Positions 28,101 to 36,519 of a stretch of 64,000 nucleotides of DNA are shown one piece after another (within the stretch, counting starts at the first letter, position 1; each line of letters starts with the position of its first letter). The notes below the pieces were generated by a model, which worked only from the letters and a program-made list of their open reading frames with translations, was not told the DNA's origin and searched no databases. This DNA is from Acidobacteriota bacterium (GTDB lineage Bacteria > Acidobacteriota > Terriglobia > Bryobacterales > Bryobacteraceae): NCBI GenBank assembly GCA_017307505.1, contig JAFKEE010000019.1:62001-126000 (forward strand), read 5' to 3'. A program made the position numbers and the translations under genes.

Positions 28101-28298
28101 CGACTCAGTCGCCGGATTCGAAACCAGCAACTGCGCCTCCCCACCTTTCGCCGGGACAGTCCAGATGTCGCCGCCCGACACAAAGGCGATCTCGGCTCTC
28201 GTCGGACACAGGGAGGGCTCCGCCATCGACGGCTTGCCTGCGTTTGCAGTGCTCGCAACGGCGGCGAGCAGGAAGGTGGTGAGGGTTAGAGTCTTCAC
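25137..28298 (-). CDS. Secreted tricorn-like S41 protease
   Basis: From the GTG at 28298 the product is 1053 aa and opens on a signal peptide (VKTLTLTTFLLAAVASTANA); GAGGA lies about 11 bases upstream. A frame extension to 28391 would overlap the divergent gene and has no signal function. Residues about 30-550 form PD40/TolB-like beta-propeller repeats (for example FSPDGKQIAFVRD, WSPDGKFLLFS). A Pro/Ala/Lys-rich linker follows (KKPEAPKPDAAKPPAAAGVK), then a PDZ domain and an S41 peptidase domain with the nucleophile Ser near 957 in NQFSLSDAEDF and GEPTAGW. It should degrade peptides in the periplasm or outside. Confidence 0.92.
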   Translation of the reverse strand: MKTLTLTTFLLAAVASTANAGKPSMAEPSLCPTRAEIAFVSGGDIWTVPAKGGEAQLLVSNPATESKPMWSPDGTKLAFQSTRTGGGDIYVLTVASGQLKRVTFDDGPETPDNWSRDGKWIYFHTSKAVQLADIYRVSAEGGTPMEVVADQMMTEFQAAPSPDGQSVAFAARGIGYSQWWRHGHSHLDESEIWLWKEGAAAPFTKLVEMGARNEWPIWSADGKAVYYVSDRGGAENLWVWQAGATKQVTKFKDGRVLWASIGYDGKTIVFERDFGIWQCDTKSGQAAQVPITLRGAPSGSGFSRQPLTSFGGLALSPDGKKIAVTAHGEIWAAPTKDGGEAIRVTTSPAAESGVVWAPDSKRIAYLSDRSGHTNLYLYDFSTRTEKQLTKAELNDVGAKFSPDGKQIAFVRDRKELRLYALESGQEQVLASGSITGPISWSGDGQWIAFSPAGEKSFRNISVVPAAGGAARPLSFLANVSTFDALWSPDGKFLLFSTTQRTENTQIGRVELVPKAPKFREDEFRDLFKEEAKKPEAPKPDAAKPPAAAGVKPEAAKPEDKKKTPVEVTFEGIRQRLSLLPVGLDAQAAAISPDGKWLLLEAEVAGQGNLYLWPLDELAREAPVAKQLTSTPAPKGNPQWASDSKTVWYTEGGRVMSINIDSRQTKPLALTAEMDVDFDNEKVQVFRQAWGVMRDIFYDDKFHGADWNAVKTRFEPQIEGAQTSDEMRRLISLMLGELNASHSGISAPGRPAPGPVGKLGLRFDRAAYEKSGQLKVSEVITLGPADVAKIKAGEVIAAIDGTAVDGHVNVDDLLRGMVNKRVELKVSNGTETREVVVRPISTGAEGALRYRQWVEGRRAYVEKVSGGKLGYVHMRDMGEESLRQLYIDLDTENQTKQGVVIDIRNNNGGFVNAYALDVFARRPYLRMEQRGMPQGPARSILGQRALELPTILVTNQFSLSDAEDFTEGYRTLKLGKVVGEPTAGWIIYTGGAQLLDGSVLRTPGTKIFDHEGKVMELNPRPVDVPVTRAVGETYTDKDAQLDAAVRELLSEIKK

Positions 28299-28333
28299 AG
28301 CGTTGAAATCATCCTCAATATATCCTGAGTTTG

Positions 28334-29179
28334 ATGACTGCCAAGCTTGCTGTAATGTTACTCGGCACCCTGATGCTCGCCGAAGCCGCACCCAAGATCC
28401 TCGTCCATGGCCATCGTGGCGCTCGCGCCGAGCGGCCCGAAAACACCATCGCCGCCTTCGAGTACGCCATCAAGGCCGGCGCCGACTTCCTCGAACTCGA
28501 CCTCGCCGTTACCAAAGATGGTGTCCTTGTCGTCTCCCACGACCCCCAGCTCAACCCCAAGATCTGCAAGGCCCCCGAAGGCGAAACCGCTATCCACAAG
28601 CTCACCCTGGCCCAGGTCCGCCAGTGGGACTGCGGCACTCTCAAGAACCCCGAGTTCCCCAACCAGCAGCCCGTCCCGGGCCAGAAAATCCCCACCTTCG
28701 ACGAAGTCCTTGCCCTCTCTGCCCAGGGCAAGTTCTCCTACAACGTCGAGATGAAGAGCGACCCCAAGAAGCCCGAACTCTCCGTCGAACCCGCCGAGTT
28801 CGCCAAAATGGTCGCCGCCGCCATCCGCAAACACAAGCTCGAAAACCGCGTCGTCGTCCAGAGCTTCGACTTCCGCACGCTCGTCGAACTCCGCAAGATC
28901 GCCCCCAAAATCCGCATCTCCGCCCTCTACAGCGGCCTCCCCAAGAGCTTCACCGAAATCTCCAGGGAAGGCGCCAACGCCGAGATCGTCGCACCCCACT
29001 ACCTGCTCGTCACGGAAGCCCGGGTCAAGGAAGCACACGCCGCCGGCCTTCAGGTCGTGCCCTGGACCGCCAACAAACCCGAGATCTGGGACTCCCTCAT
29101 CGCCGCCGGCGTCGACGCCATCATCACCGACGACCCCGCCGCTCTCATTGAGCACCTCAAGGCAAAAGGGCTACGCTAG
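28334..29179 (+). CDS. Exported glycerophosphodiester phosphodiesterase
   Basis: This 281-aa protein starts with a signal peptide (MTAKLAVMLLGTLMLAEAA). The catalytic core follows: HGHRGARAERPENTIAAF, then FLELDLAVTKDGVLVVSHD with the Glu, Asp and His ligands, and a C-terminal TDDPAALI ending. It should hydrolyse glycerophosphodiesters from phospholipids to glycerol-3-phosphate and alcohol. Only 35 bases separate its start from the divergent S41 gene, so the promoters must overlap or lie in coding sequence. An in-frame TTG sits 3 bases before the chosen ATG. Confidence 0.93.
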   Translation: MTAKLAVMLLGTLMLAEAAPKILVHGHRGARAERPENTIAAFEYAIKAGADFLELDLAVTKDGVLVVSHDPQLNPKICKAPEGETAIHKLTLAQVRQWDCGTLKNPEFPNQQPVPGQKIPTFDEVLALSAQGKFSYNVEMKSDPKKPELSVEPAEFAKMVAAAIRKHKLENRVVVQSFDFRTLVELRKIAPKIRISALYSGLPKSFTEISREGANAEIVAPHYLLVTEARVKEAHAAGLQVVPWTANKPEIWDSLIAAGVDAIITDDPAALIEHLKAKGLR

Positions 29180-29185
29180 CCTGTA

Positions 29186-29971
29186 TTGCCCGGACAACTG
29201 CTCGTACACGATGATTTCTACTCCGAGGCGCTCGGCTGCCAGCGGACGCTCGTGGTCTACCTGCCGCCCGGCTACGGCCGCGACACCCGCCGCCAGTACC
29301 CCGTCCTCTTCTTCCACGACGGGCAGAACATCTTCGACGGCCGCACCTCCTACGTCCCCGGCCAGTACTGGCGCGCCAAAGAGACGGCCGACGACCTGCT
29401 CGCCAACCGCCTGATCGAACCTCTCATCATGGTCGCCATCTACCACGGCGGCGAAAAGCGGATTCACGAATACACCCCCACCAAAACCCGCAAACTCGGC
29501 GGCGGCGGAGCCAATCTCCACGCCTGGATGCTCGTCGAGGAACTCCGCCCCTGGCTGCGCGACCGCTACCGCATCCTGCCCCAGGCCCGCCACACCGCCC
29601 TCTGCGGCTCTTCCCTCGGCGGGCTCTCCACGCTCTACCTCGGCCTCACTCATCCCCAGGTCTTCGGCCGCCTCGGCGTCCTGTCCCCTTCCGTCTGGTG
29701 GGACCACCGCATCATTCTCAAAATGCTCCAGACCGTCCAACACCCCCAACGCCAGCGCATGTGGCTCGACATCGGCACCTTAGAAGGCAGCGCTCCTTTC
29801 TCTTCCACCCGGGACGTCCGCCTCCTGAAGGCAACCCTCGTCAGCAAGGGCTGGCGCGAAGGCCGCAACCTCCACTACCTCGAAGCCGAAGGCGCGGACC
29901 ACTCCGAGCGCGCCTGGGCCGAGCGACTCCCCGCCATGCTCCAATTCCTCTTCCCCAGAAAGGCTCAGTAG
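29186..29971 (+). CDS. Alpha/beta-hydrolase esterase, Fes/esterase D type
   Basis: A 261-aa hydrolase: LVVYLPPGYGRDTRRQYPVLFFHDGQNIF is the typical opening of putative esterases (Esterase_phd/enterochelin-esterase-like), and the nucleophile elbow CGSSLGGLSTLYL has Ser142. A late EAEGADHSERAW supplies the likely catalytic His. No signal peptide is visible from the TTG start used here, which follows the GDPD stop by 6 bases. The start is uncertain because no ATG or ribosome site is close. Substrate unknown. Confidence 0.85.
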   Translation: MPGQLLVHDDFYSEALGCQRTLVVYLPPGYGRDTRRQYPVLFFHDGQNIFDGRTSYVPGQYWRAKETADDLLANRLIEPLIMVAIYHGGEKRIHEYTPTKTRKLGGGGANLHAWMLVEELRPWLRDRYRILPQARHTALCGSSLGGLSTLYLGLTHPQVFGRLGVLSPSVWWDHRIILKMLQTVQHPQRQRMWLDIGTLEGSAPFSSTRDVRLLKATLVSKGWREGRNLHYLEAEGADHSERAWAERLPAMLQFLFPRKAQ

Positions 29972-29972
29972 C

Positions 29973-31886
<1,914 letters not shown>

Positions 31887-31899
31887 TCTACTGAATGCG

Positions 31900-32838
31900 A
31901 TGAAGCCCCACATATTGCTGCTGGCGTTAGCCCTGCCCCTGTGCGCGCAGGTGAAGTTCTCCCAGACCCCCGGCAAGATCGAAGTCGAGATCAACGGCAA
32001 GCCGTTCACCACCTTCTTCGCGGGCGGCGACGCCCCCAAGCCCTACCTCGCCCCGCTCCGCTCCGCCGACGGCTTGGTCATCACCCGCCGCTACCCCATG
32101 GAATCGGTTGCCGGAGAGACGAAAGACCACCCGCACCACCGCGGCCTCTGGTTCACCCACGGGGCTGTCAATGGCATCGATTTCTGGATGAACGAGCCCG
32201 GAGCCAAAGGCCGCCACGGCACCATTAAACTCGACAAAATCGAATCCGCCAAAGGCGGCAAAAAGCAGGGCACGATCCGTGCCACGTTCACCTGGATCGG
32301 TGACACCGGGACACCCCTCCTCCGCGAAGACCGCACCATGACCTTCGTGGCCGACCCTGTCCTCCGCATCATCGACTTTGACGTGAACTTCACCGCCCTC
32401 GACAAAGTGACCTTTGGCGATACCAAAGAAGGCTTCTTCGCCATCCGCCTGCGCGACGAACTCTCCGAATCCCGCGGTACCGGCAAACTCATCAGCTCCG
32501 ATGGCAAAACGGGCATGAAACAGATCTGGGGCAAACAGTTCCCCTGGGTCGACTACTCCGGCACCCTCGAAGGCAGGAAAGTCGGCGTGGCCATCTTCGA
32601 CGCCCCCTCCAACCTCCGCCACCCCACTTACTGGCACGCCCGCGACTACGGCCTCTTCGCCGCCAATCCCTTCGGCCTGCACGACTTCTACAACGACAAA
32701 ACAAAGGACGGCAGCCATACCCTCGAGAAGGGCCAGTCGCTGCGCTTCCGCTACCGCGTCGTCATTCACCCCGGTGACACGGCCGACGCGAAACTCGACG
32801 CTCCTTACGCCGCCTGGACCAAGTCCCTCTCCAAGTAG
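31900..32838 (+). CDS. Exported DUF6807 (PmoA-like) protein
   Basis: A 312-aa protein whose ATG at 31900 opens on a signal peptide (MKPHILLLALALPLCAQ). The body contains the conserved stretch DHPHHRGLWFTHGAVNGIDFW and the C-terminal HPTYWHARDYGLFAANPFGLHDF that mark the DUF6807 family, called methane-oxygenase PmoA in domain databases although no link with methane oxidation is shown. Such proteins are frequent near sugar oxidoreductases in Acidobacteria and Planctomycetes. Function unknown. It begins 13 bases after the HyuA-type gene. Confidence 0.86.
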   Translation: MKPHILLLALALPLCAQVKFSQTPGKIEVEINGKPFTTFFAGGDAPKPYLAPLRSADGLVITRRYPMESVAGETKDHPHHRGLWFTHGAVNGIDFWMNEPGAKGRHGTIKLDKIESAKGGKKQGTIRATFTWIGDTGTPLLREDRTMTFVADPVLRIIDFDVNFTALDKVTFGDTKEGFFAIRLRDELSESRGTGKLISSDGKTGMKQIWGKQFPWVDYSGTLEGRKVGVAIFDAPSNLRHPTYWHARDYGLFAANPFGLHDFYNDKTKDGSHTLEKGQSLRFRYRVVIHPGDTADAKLDAPYAAWTKSLSK

Positions 32839-32900
32839 CCTGCCACTCTCTGTGGAGCCATGTTCAGGCGGGGCGCTATGCTGGTCATGACCCGCCTGAC

Positions 32901-33635
32901 ATGGATCCGGAACGCAATCAACGCCTCAAAGTCGTCCTCATCGACACCCGTAACCCCTTGAATATCGGCGCCGTGGCCCGCGCCATGAGCAACTTCGGGT
33001 TCTTCGACCTGCGCCTCGTCCACCCCTACGAGGTCGCCTTCCGCGAGGCGGTCTCCGCCGTCGGCGCCGCCCAGGTCATGAAGGACGCCCGAGTCTTCGA
33101 GACCGTTGCCGAAGCAGTCGCCGATTGCACCCTCGTCGTCGGCGCCACCGGCCTCGGCCACCGCCAGCCCCAGCACCCCATGCACCGGTTGGAGAAAGGC
33201 GCCCGCCTCATCCGCCGCCACATGACCGCCTCCAACGTCGCCCTCCTCTTCGGCAGCGAGAAGTTCGGCCTCGGCAATAGCGATGTCAGCCACTGCCACT
33301 GGCTTACCCACATCCCTACCCGCGCCCAGCACGATTCAATGAACCTCGCCCAGGCCGTCGCCGTCTGCCTCTACGAACTCATCCGCCAGCCCTCCACCGC
33401 CCGCCATATGCCCGAAGCCGCTGAACTGGCTGAGGGCGAAGAGGTCGAGAGGTTCACCGATCTCCTCGAGAACGTTCTACAGTCGTCGGAATACACAGAC
33501 TACAGCATGGCGAAAAACGGGCGCGACAAAACCCACCGCCTCGTGCGCCGCCTGCATCTTCGCGTCAAGGACGCCGCCGTCCTCACCGGCATGCTTCGTC
33601 AGGTGCTCTGGAAGCTGAAGCATCCGCAGGGCTGA
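32901..33635 (+). CDS. SPOUT RNA methyltransferase, TrmJ/TrmH type
   Basis: The 244-aa protein has the SpoU/SPOUT layout: LIDTRNPLNIGAVARAMSNFGF at the N terminus, ALLFGSEKFGLGNSDVSHCHW with the SAM-binding knot, and IPTRAQHDSMNLAQAVAVCLYEL, followed by a helical tail. This order matches TrmJ, which methylates the 2-prime-O of tRNA position 32, although other 2-prime-O methylases of the family are possible. It stands between an exported DUF6807 gene and a 72-aa protein. Confidence 0.92.
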   Translation: MDPERNQRLKVVLIDTRNPLNIGAVARAMSNFGFFDLRLVHPYEVAFREAVSAVGAAQVMKDARVFETVAEAVADCTLVVGATGLGHRQPQHPMHRLEKGARLIRRHMTASNVALLFGSEKFGLGNSDVSHCHWLTHIPTRAQHDSMNLAQAVAVCLYELIRQPSTARHMPEAAELAEGEEVERFTDLLENVLQSSEYTDYSMAKNGRDKTHRLVRRLHLRVKDAAVLTGMLRQVLWKLKHPQG

Positions 33636-33654
33636 TGCTACTCTGTAGAGTGCT

Positions 33655-33873
33655 ATGACCAAGGTCGAGGTTAACTACGAGTTCACCGCCCCCTTCCAGG
33701 AAGCCTGGACCGGGGCCATCGAGCGCCTCCACGGCGTCTACGGCATGCAGTCGGTCCAGCTGGCGCCCGGCTTGGATCGCCTCAAAGTCGGTTATGATGC
33801 CTCGCGACTGAAACTCACCGACGTGGAAAGCCAGCTTCGCCAGGCCGGCCTGCCCCTCCGCCGGGTGGATTAG
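33655..33873 (+). CDS. Small HMA-like ferredoxin-fold protein of unknown function
   Basis: This 72-aa protein (MTKVEVNYEFTAPFQEAWTG...) has the alternating beta-alpha-beta-beta-alpha-beta pattern and the terminal DVESQLRQAGLPLRRV of heavy-metal-associated domains, but the metal-binding CxxC is missing. It therefore probably does not bind metal by the usual route. It lies 19 bases after the methyltransferase gene and 57 bases before an MscS channel gene. Function unknown. Confidence 0.66.
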   Translation: MTKVEVNYEFTAPFQEAWTGAIERLHGVYGMQSVQLAPGLDRLKVGYDASRLKLTDVESQLRQAGLPLRRVD

Positions 33874-33930
33874 TCCCCATCAGGCAGGAATCGCGTCCGC
33901 TGCCCCAATGCTAGGGATCTGAGCGAGAGC

Positions 33931-35016
33931 ATGCAGGAGATTCTCCGCCTTTACACCGAGTGGCATGGCGCCGGCCGCTTCCTGGTCGTCTGGCTCAGCA
34001 TCACCTGCGCCTTCTGGCTCATCGGAAACTTCCTCTTCCGTTCCATTCGCCGCGCGGCCGCCCGCACGGAAACCAAGATCGACGACCAGATCGTCGCCGC
34101 CCTCGCCTGGCCGGTCCGCTTCTGGACCATCCTCGCCGCCCTCATCACCGCCATTCGCGATCTCGACGAACGCGACCTGCCTAAGTCCTTCCAGGAGTTC
34201 CTCTCCGGCGCGATGATCATGCTGGTCGCCATTTCCGTGACCATGGCGGCCTCTCGCGTCTCCGCCCTGCTGCTTCAGTACTACTTGAGTCGTAGCGGAT
34301 CCAGCCAACAGGTCACCACACTCACCCGCACCGTCATCCGCGTTCTCTGGTTCATCCCGGCGGTGCTAGTAATCCTCAACCTGTTGAAAATCAACCTCGC
34401 TCCGGCTCTCACCGCCCTGGGCGTCGGCGGTCTCGCCGTCAGCTTGGCCATGCAGGGCACCCTGGCCAATCTCTTCTCAGGCTTCTACGTCAGCATGGCC
34501 GGCAATATCCACCGCGGCGACTTCATCCGCCTCGACAACGGTCAGGAAGGCTACGTCGAGGACATCCGATGGCGCATCACGACGTTACGAGCCCTCTCCA
34601 ACAACCTCGTCATCATCCCCAACGCCAAACTCGCAGAAGCCGTCGTAACGAACTTCACTTACCCGGAACCGCGAATGTCTACATCTATAGTTGTAGGCGT
34701 TAGCTACTCCAGCGACATTGATCGTGTGACGGAAATCCTGTTGGAAGAGGCACATGCCACCATCGGTGAAGTGGAAGGGCTCCTGTCCGAACCCGGCCCT
34801 GCCGTGCGTCTGAACCCGGGCTTCAGTCCCTCATCCCTGGACTTCACCCTCTCGGTTCATGTCGCGAAGTTCGAGCGCCAGTATGCCGTGCAGGACGCCC
34901 TCAGGCGCCGTGTTTTCAAGAGATTTCAGAAGGAAGGGATCTCAATCCCTTACCCGGTGCAGACCCTCGACATCGCGCCCGGCGTGCTGCGCAAAGCCTT
35001 CAATCGCGAAGCCTAG
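33931..35016 (+). CDS. MscS-family mechanosensitive ion channel
   Basis: A 361-aa membrane protein with three to four N-terminal membrane segments, then the pore-lining helix and beta domain of MscS: LGVGGLAVSLAMQGTLANLFSGFYV is the TM3 pore helix, followed by GDFIRLDNGQEGYVEDIRWRITTLRALSNNLVIIPNAKL. The C-terminal vestibule domain completes it. It releases solutes during osmotic downshock. It runs convergent with the gene for the repetitive LEA-like protein. Confidence 0.93.
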   Translation: MQEILRLYTEWHGAGRFLVVWLSITCAFWLIGNFLFRSIRRAAARTETKIDDQIVAALAWPVRFWTILAALITAIRDLDERDLPKSFQEFLSGAMIMLVAISVTMAASRVSALLLQYYLSRSGSSQQVTTLTRTVIRVLWFIPAVLVILNLLKINLAPALTALGVGGLAVSLAMQGTLANLFSGFYVSMAGNIHRGDFIRLDNGQEGYVEDIRWRITTLRALSNNLVIIPNAKLAEAVVTNFTYPEPRMSTSIVVGVSYSSDIDRVTEILLEEAHATIGEVEGLLSEPGPAVRLNPGFSPSSLDFTLSVHVAKFERQYAVQDALRRRVFKRFQKEGISIPYPVQTLDIAPGVLRKAFNREA

Positions 35017-35028
35017 CTCACGCCGCGC

Positions 35029-35601
35029 TTAGTGGAGCTTCTTGCCGGCCTTTTCGATTCCTTCTCCGGTCTTCTCCAGGCCCTTACCCACTACGCTGAC
35101 ACCCTTCTTGATCCCGCGGCCCGTGGCTTTCGCGGCATCGGTCGTGGCGTCAGCAGTCGCGCCGGCTACCTCCTTCGTCTTCCGGCCGGTCGCCTTGGCG
35201 GCGTCCCCGGTGGCGTTGGTGGCCTTCTTCGCGCCGGAAGCCGTGGCCCGTCCGGCGTCGGAAGTTGCATCGGCCGTAGCCCCCGCAACTTCCTTGGTCT
35301 TGCGGCCGGTCGCCTTAGCGGCATCTGACGTGGCCGTGGCGGCCTTCTTGGTGCCAGATGCCGTGGCGTGAGCGGCGTCGCTGGTCGCGTCCGCCGTCGC
35401 TCCGGCTACCTTCTTGGTGGTTCGTCCAGTGGCCTTCGCTGCGTCGCTCGTCGCCTCGGCCGTCGACTTCGCAGCCTTTTCCGTGGCGGATGCGCCTTTG
35501 ACCAGAGGGCCGTCTTCCTTCTTCTTCTCCTGGGCGCCCAGGGAGAGGAAACAGGGCAGGACAGCGAGCACGGAGAGAGCGAGAATGCGGCGAAACATCA
35601 T
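35029..35601 (-). CDS. Exported Ala/Thr/Lys-rich repetitive protein, LEA-like
   Basis: The 190-aa protein has a signal peptide (MMFRRILALSVLAVLPCFLSLGAQ) and then an almost wholly repetitive, low-complexity, amphipathic body. A roughly 40-residue unit containing KATGRKTKEVAGATADATSD, then A-rich linkers such as ATASGAKKATNATG, is repeated about two and a half times. The composition (Ala, Thr, Lys, Gly, Asp; no Cys or Trp) resembles late-embryogenesis-abundant proteins that protect against drying, but also simple coiled or disordered surface proteins. The C terminus changes to GKGLEKTGEGIEKAGKKLH. Function is inferred from composition only. Confidence 0.75.
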   Translation of the reverse strand: MMFRRILALSVLAVLPCFLSLGAQEKKKEDGPLVKGASATEKAAKSTAEATSDAAKATGRTTKKVAGATADATSDAAHATASGTKKAATATSDAAKATGRKTKEVAGATADATSDAGRATASGAKKATNATGDAAKATGRKTKEVAGATADATTDAAKATGRGIKKGVSVVGKGLEKTGEGIEKAGKKLH

Positions 35602-35644
35602 ATCTATTTATGCCTTCAATACTTTCCCGTTGCAAGGGCCACGT

Positions 35645-35674
35645 TTGACAGTTGAGACGCTCTAAACCTATACT
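35645..35674 (+). promoter_or_regulatory. Sigma70-type promoter of the rpmH operon
   Basis: A perfect TTGACA (35645-35650) and TATACT (35669-35674) are separated by 18 bases. Transcription should start near 35681, leaving a leader of about 80 bases before rpmH. This is the clearest promoter in the window. Confidence 0.78.
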
Positions 35675-35763
35675 GGAGGTTCAGCCTGCAAGGGCTAGGG
35701 ATATCTTTGTGCGTCAGCACGGGCATCCCCGCCGAGCCCGCTGGGACACCCAAAGGTAGCAGA

Positions 35764-35934
35764 ATGCCGAAGAGAACTTTTCAGCCGAATAATTTTAAGC
35801 GTGCGAAGGCGCACGGTTTCCGAGCCCGCATGAAGACCAAGAACGGCCGCGCCGTGCTGGCCCGCCGCCGCGCCCGGGGCCGTCACAAGCTGACTGTCAG
35901 TGACGAACGCGCCGTCCGCTACAACGAACGCTAA
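35764..35934 (+). CDS. rpmH: 50S ribosomal protein L34
   Basis: The 56-aa product [18 protein letters not shown]... with [24 protein letters not shown] is unmistakable L34. A longer frame from 35707 is ignored because family members begin at MPKRT. It is first in the conserved rpmH-rnpA-yidD-yidC-jag-mnmE order, which in many bacteria lies near dnaA and the replication origin; neither dnaA nor dnaN is seen upstream here. Confidence 0.98.
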   Translation: MPKRTFQPNNFKRAKAHGFRARMKTKNGRAVLARRRARGRHKLTVSDERAVRYNER

Positions 35935-36298
35935 TTCCAGTCGTCCCGACGGAACCCGACTGACTCTGCCCAAAAGCCGGCGGTTGTTGAAGTCGGCCGA
36001 GTTCCGGCAGGTTTACGACAACGGATTCAAAGTACCCTGCCCTTGTTTCGTGGCCTTTTGCTGGAAGAGTTCACAGCCGGATGGACCCAAAATCGGATTC
36101 ACGGCCCCTCGAGCACTGGGCAAAGCGACTGTTCGCAACCGAATGAAGCGCCGGGTCCGAGAGACAATTCGCCGCAGACTCCCCATGCTGGATGCACACT
36201 GGCACATCGTGGTGAATCTGCGGCGTACCAGTTTGATCGCTCCCCAATCCCAACTGGACAGCGAAGTAGAGAAAGTGATCGCGCGATGCAACGCCTGA
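35900..36298 (+). CDS. rnpA: Ribonuclease P protein component
   Basis: The 132-aa basic protein holds the RnpA signatures [39 protein letters not shown] and the C-terminal IVVNLRR...[10 protein letters not shown]. It helps the RNase P RNA mature tRNA 5-prime ends. The GTG start at 35900 places its beginning 35 bases inside rpmH in another frame; no ATG lies between there and the conserved core, so either this overlap is real or a rarer start (CTG at 35960) is used. The 3-prime end overlaps yidD by 13 bases. Confidence 0.92.
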   Translation: MTNAPSATTNANSSRPDGTRLTLPKSRRLLKSAEFRQVYDNGFKVPCPCFVAFCWKSSQPDGPKIGFTAPRALGKATVRNRMKRRVRETIRRRLPMLDAHWHIVVNLRRTSLIAPQSQLDSEVEKVIARCNA

Positions 36299-36495
36299 TT
36301 CTCGCGCTGCTCTCCGGCTACAAAAGCTGGATATCGCCCCTACTGCCCGCCGCCTGCCGATTTCATCCCACCTGCAGTGAATACATGATGCAAGCCGTTC
36401 AAAAATACGGAGTTGCTCGCGGTGTGTGGCTGGGTCTGCGGCGGCTGGTCCGTTGTCACCCATGGAACCCCGGCGGGCTGGATCCCGTAGTCTGA
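36286..36495 (+). CDS. yidD: Membrane protein insertion efficiency factor YidD
   Basis: A 69-aa protein with an N-terminal amphipathic segment ([20 protein letters not shown]) and the family core [19 protein letters not shown] with two Cys, then [13 protein letters not shown]. YidD assists insertion of inner-membrane proteins together with YidC. The ATG lies 13 bases inside the end of rnpA, which points to coupled translation. Confidence 0.97.
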   Translation: MQRLILALLSGYKSWISPLLPAACRFHPTCSEYMMQAVQKYGVARGVWLGLRRLVRCHPWNPGGLDPVV

Positions 36496-36519
36496 GCAGT
36501 AGCTGAGAAAGAGAGACGA

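Noticed and set aside
35602-35763. Replication origin directly before rpmH
   Set aside because: No DnaA boxes of the TTATnCACA kind were seen and strand composition does not change there; the change lies about 15 kb to the right.
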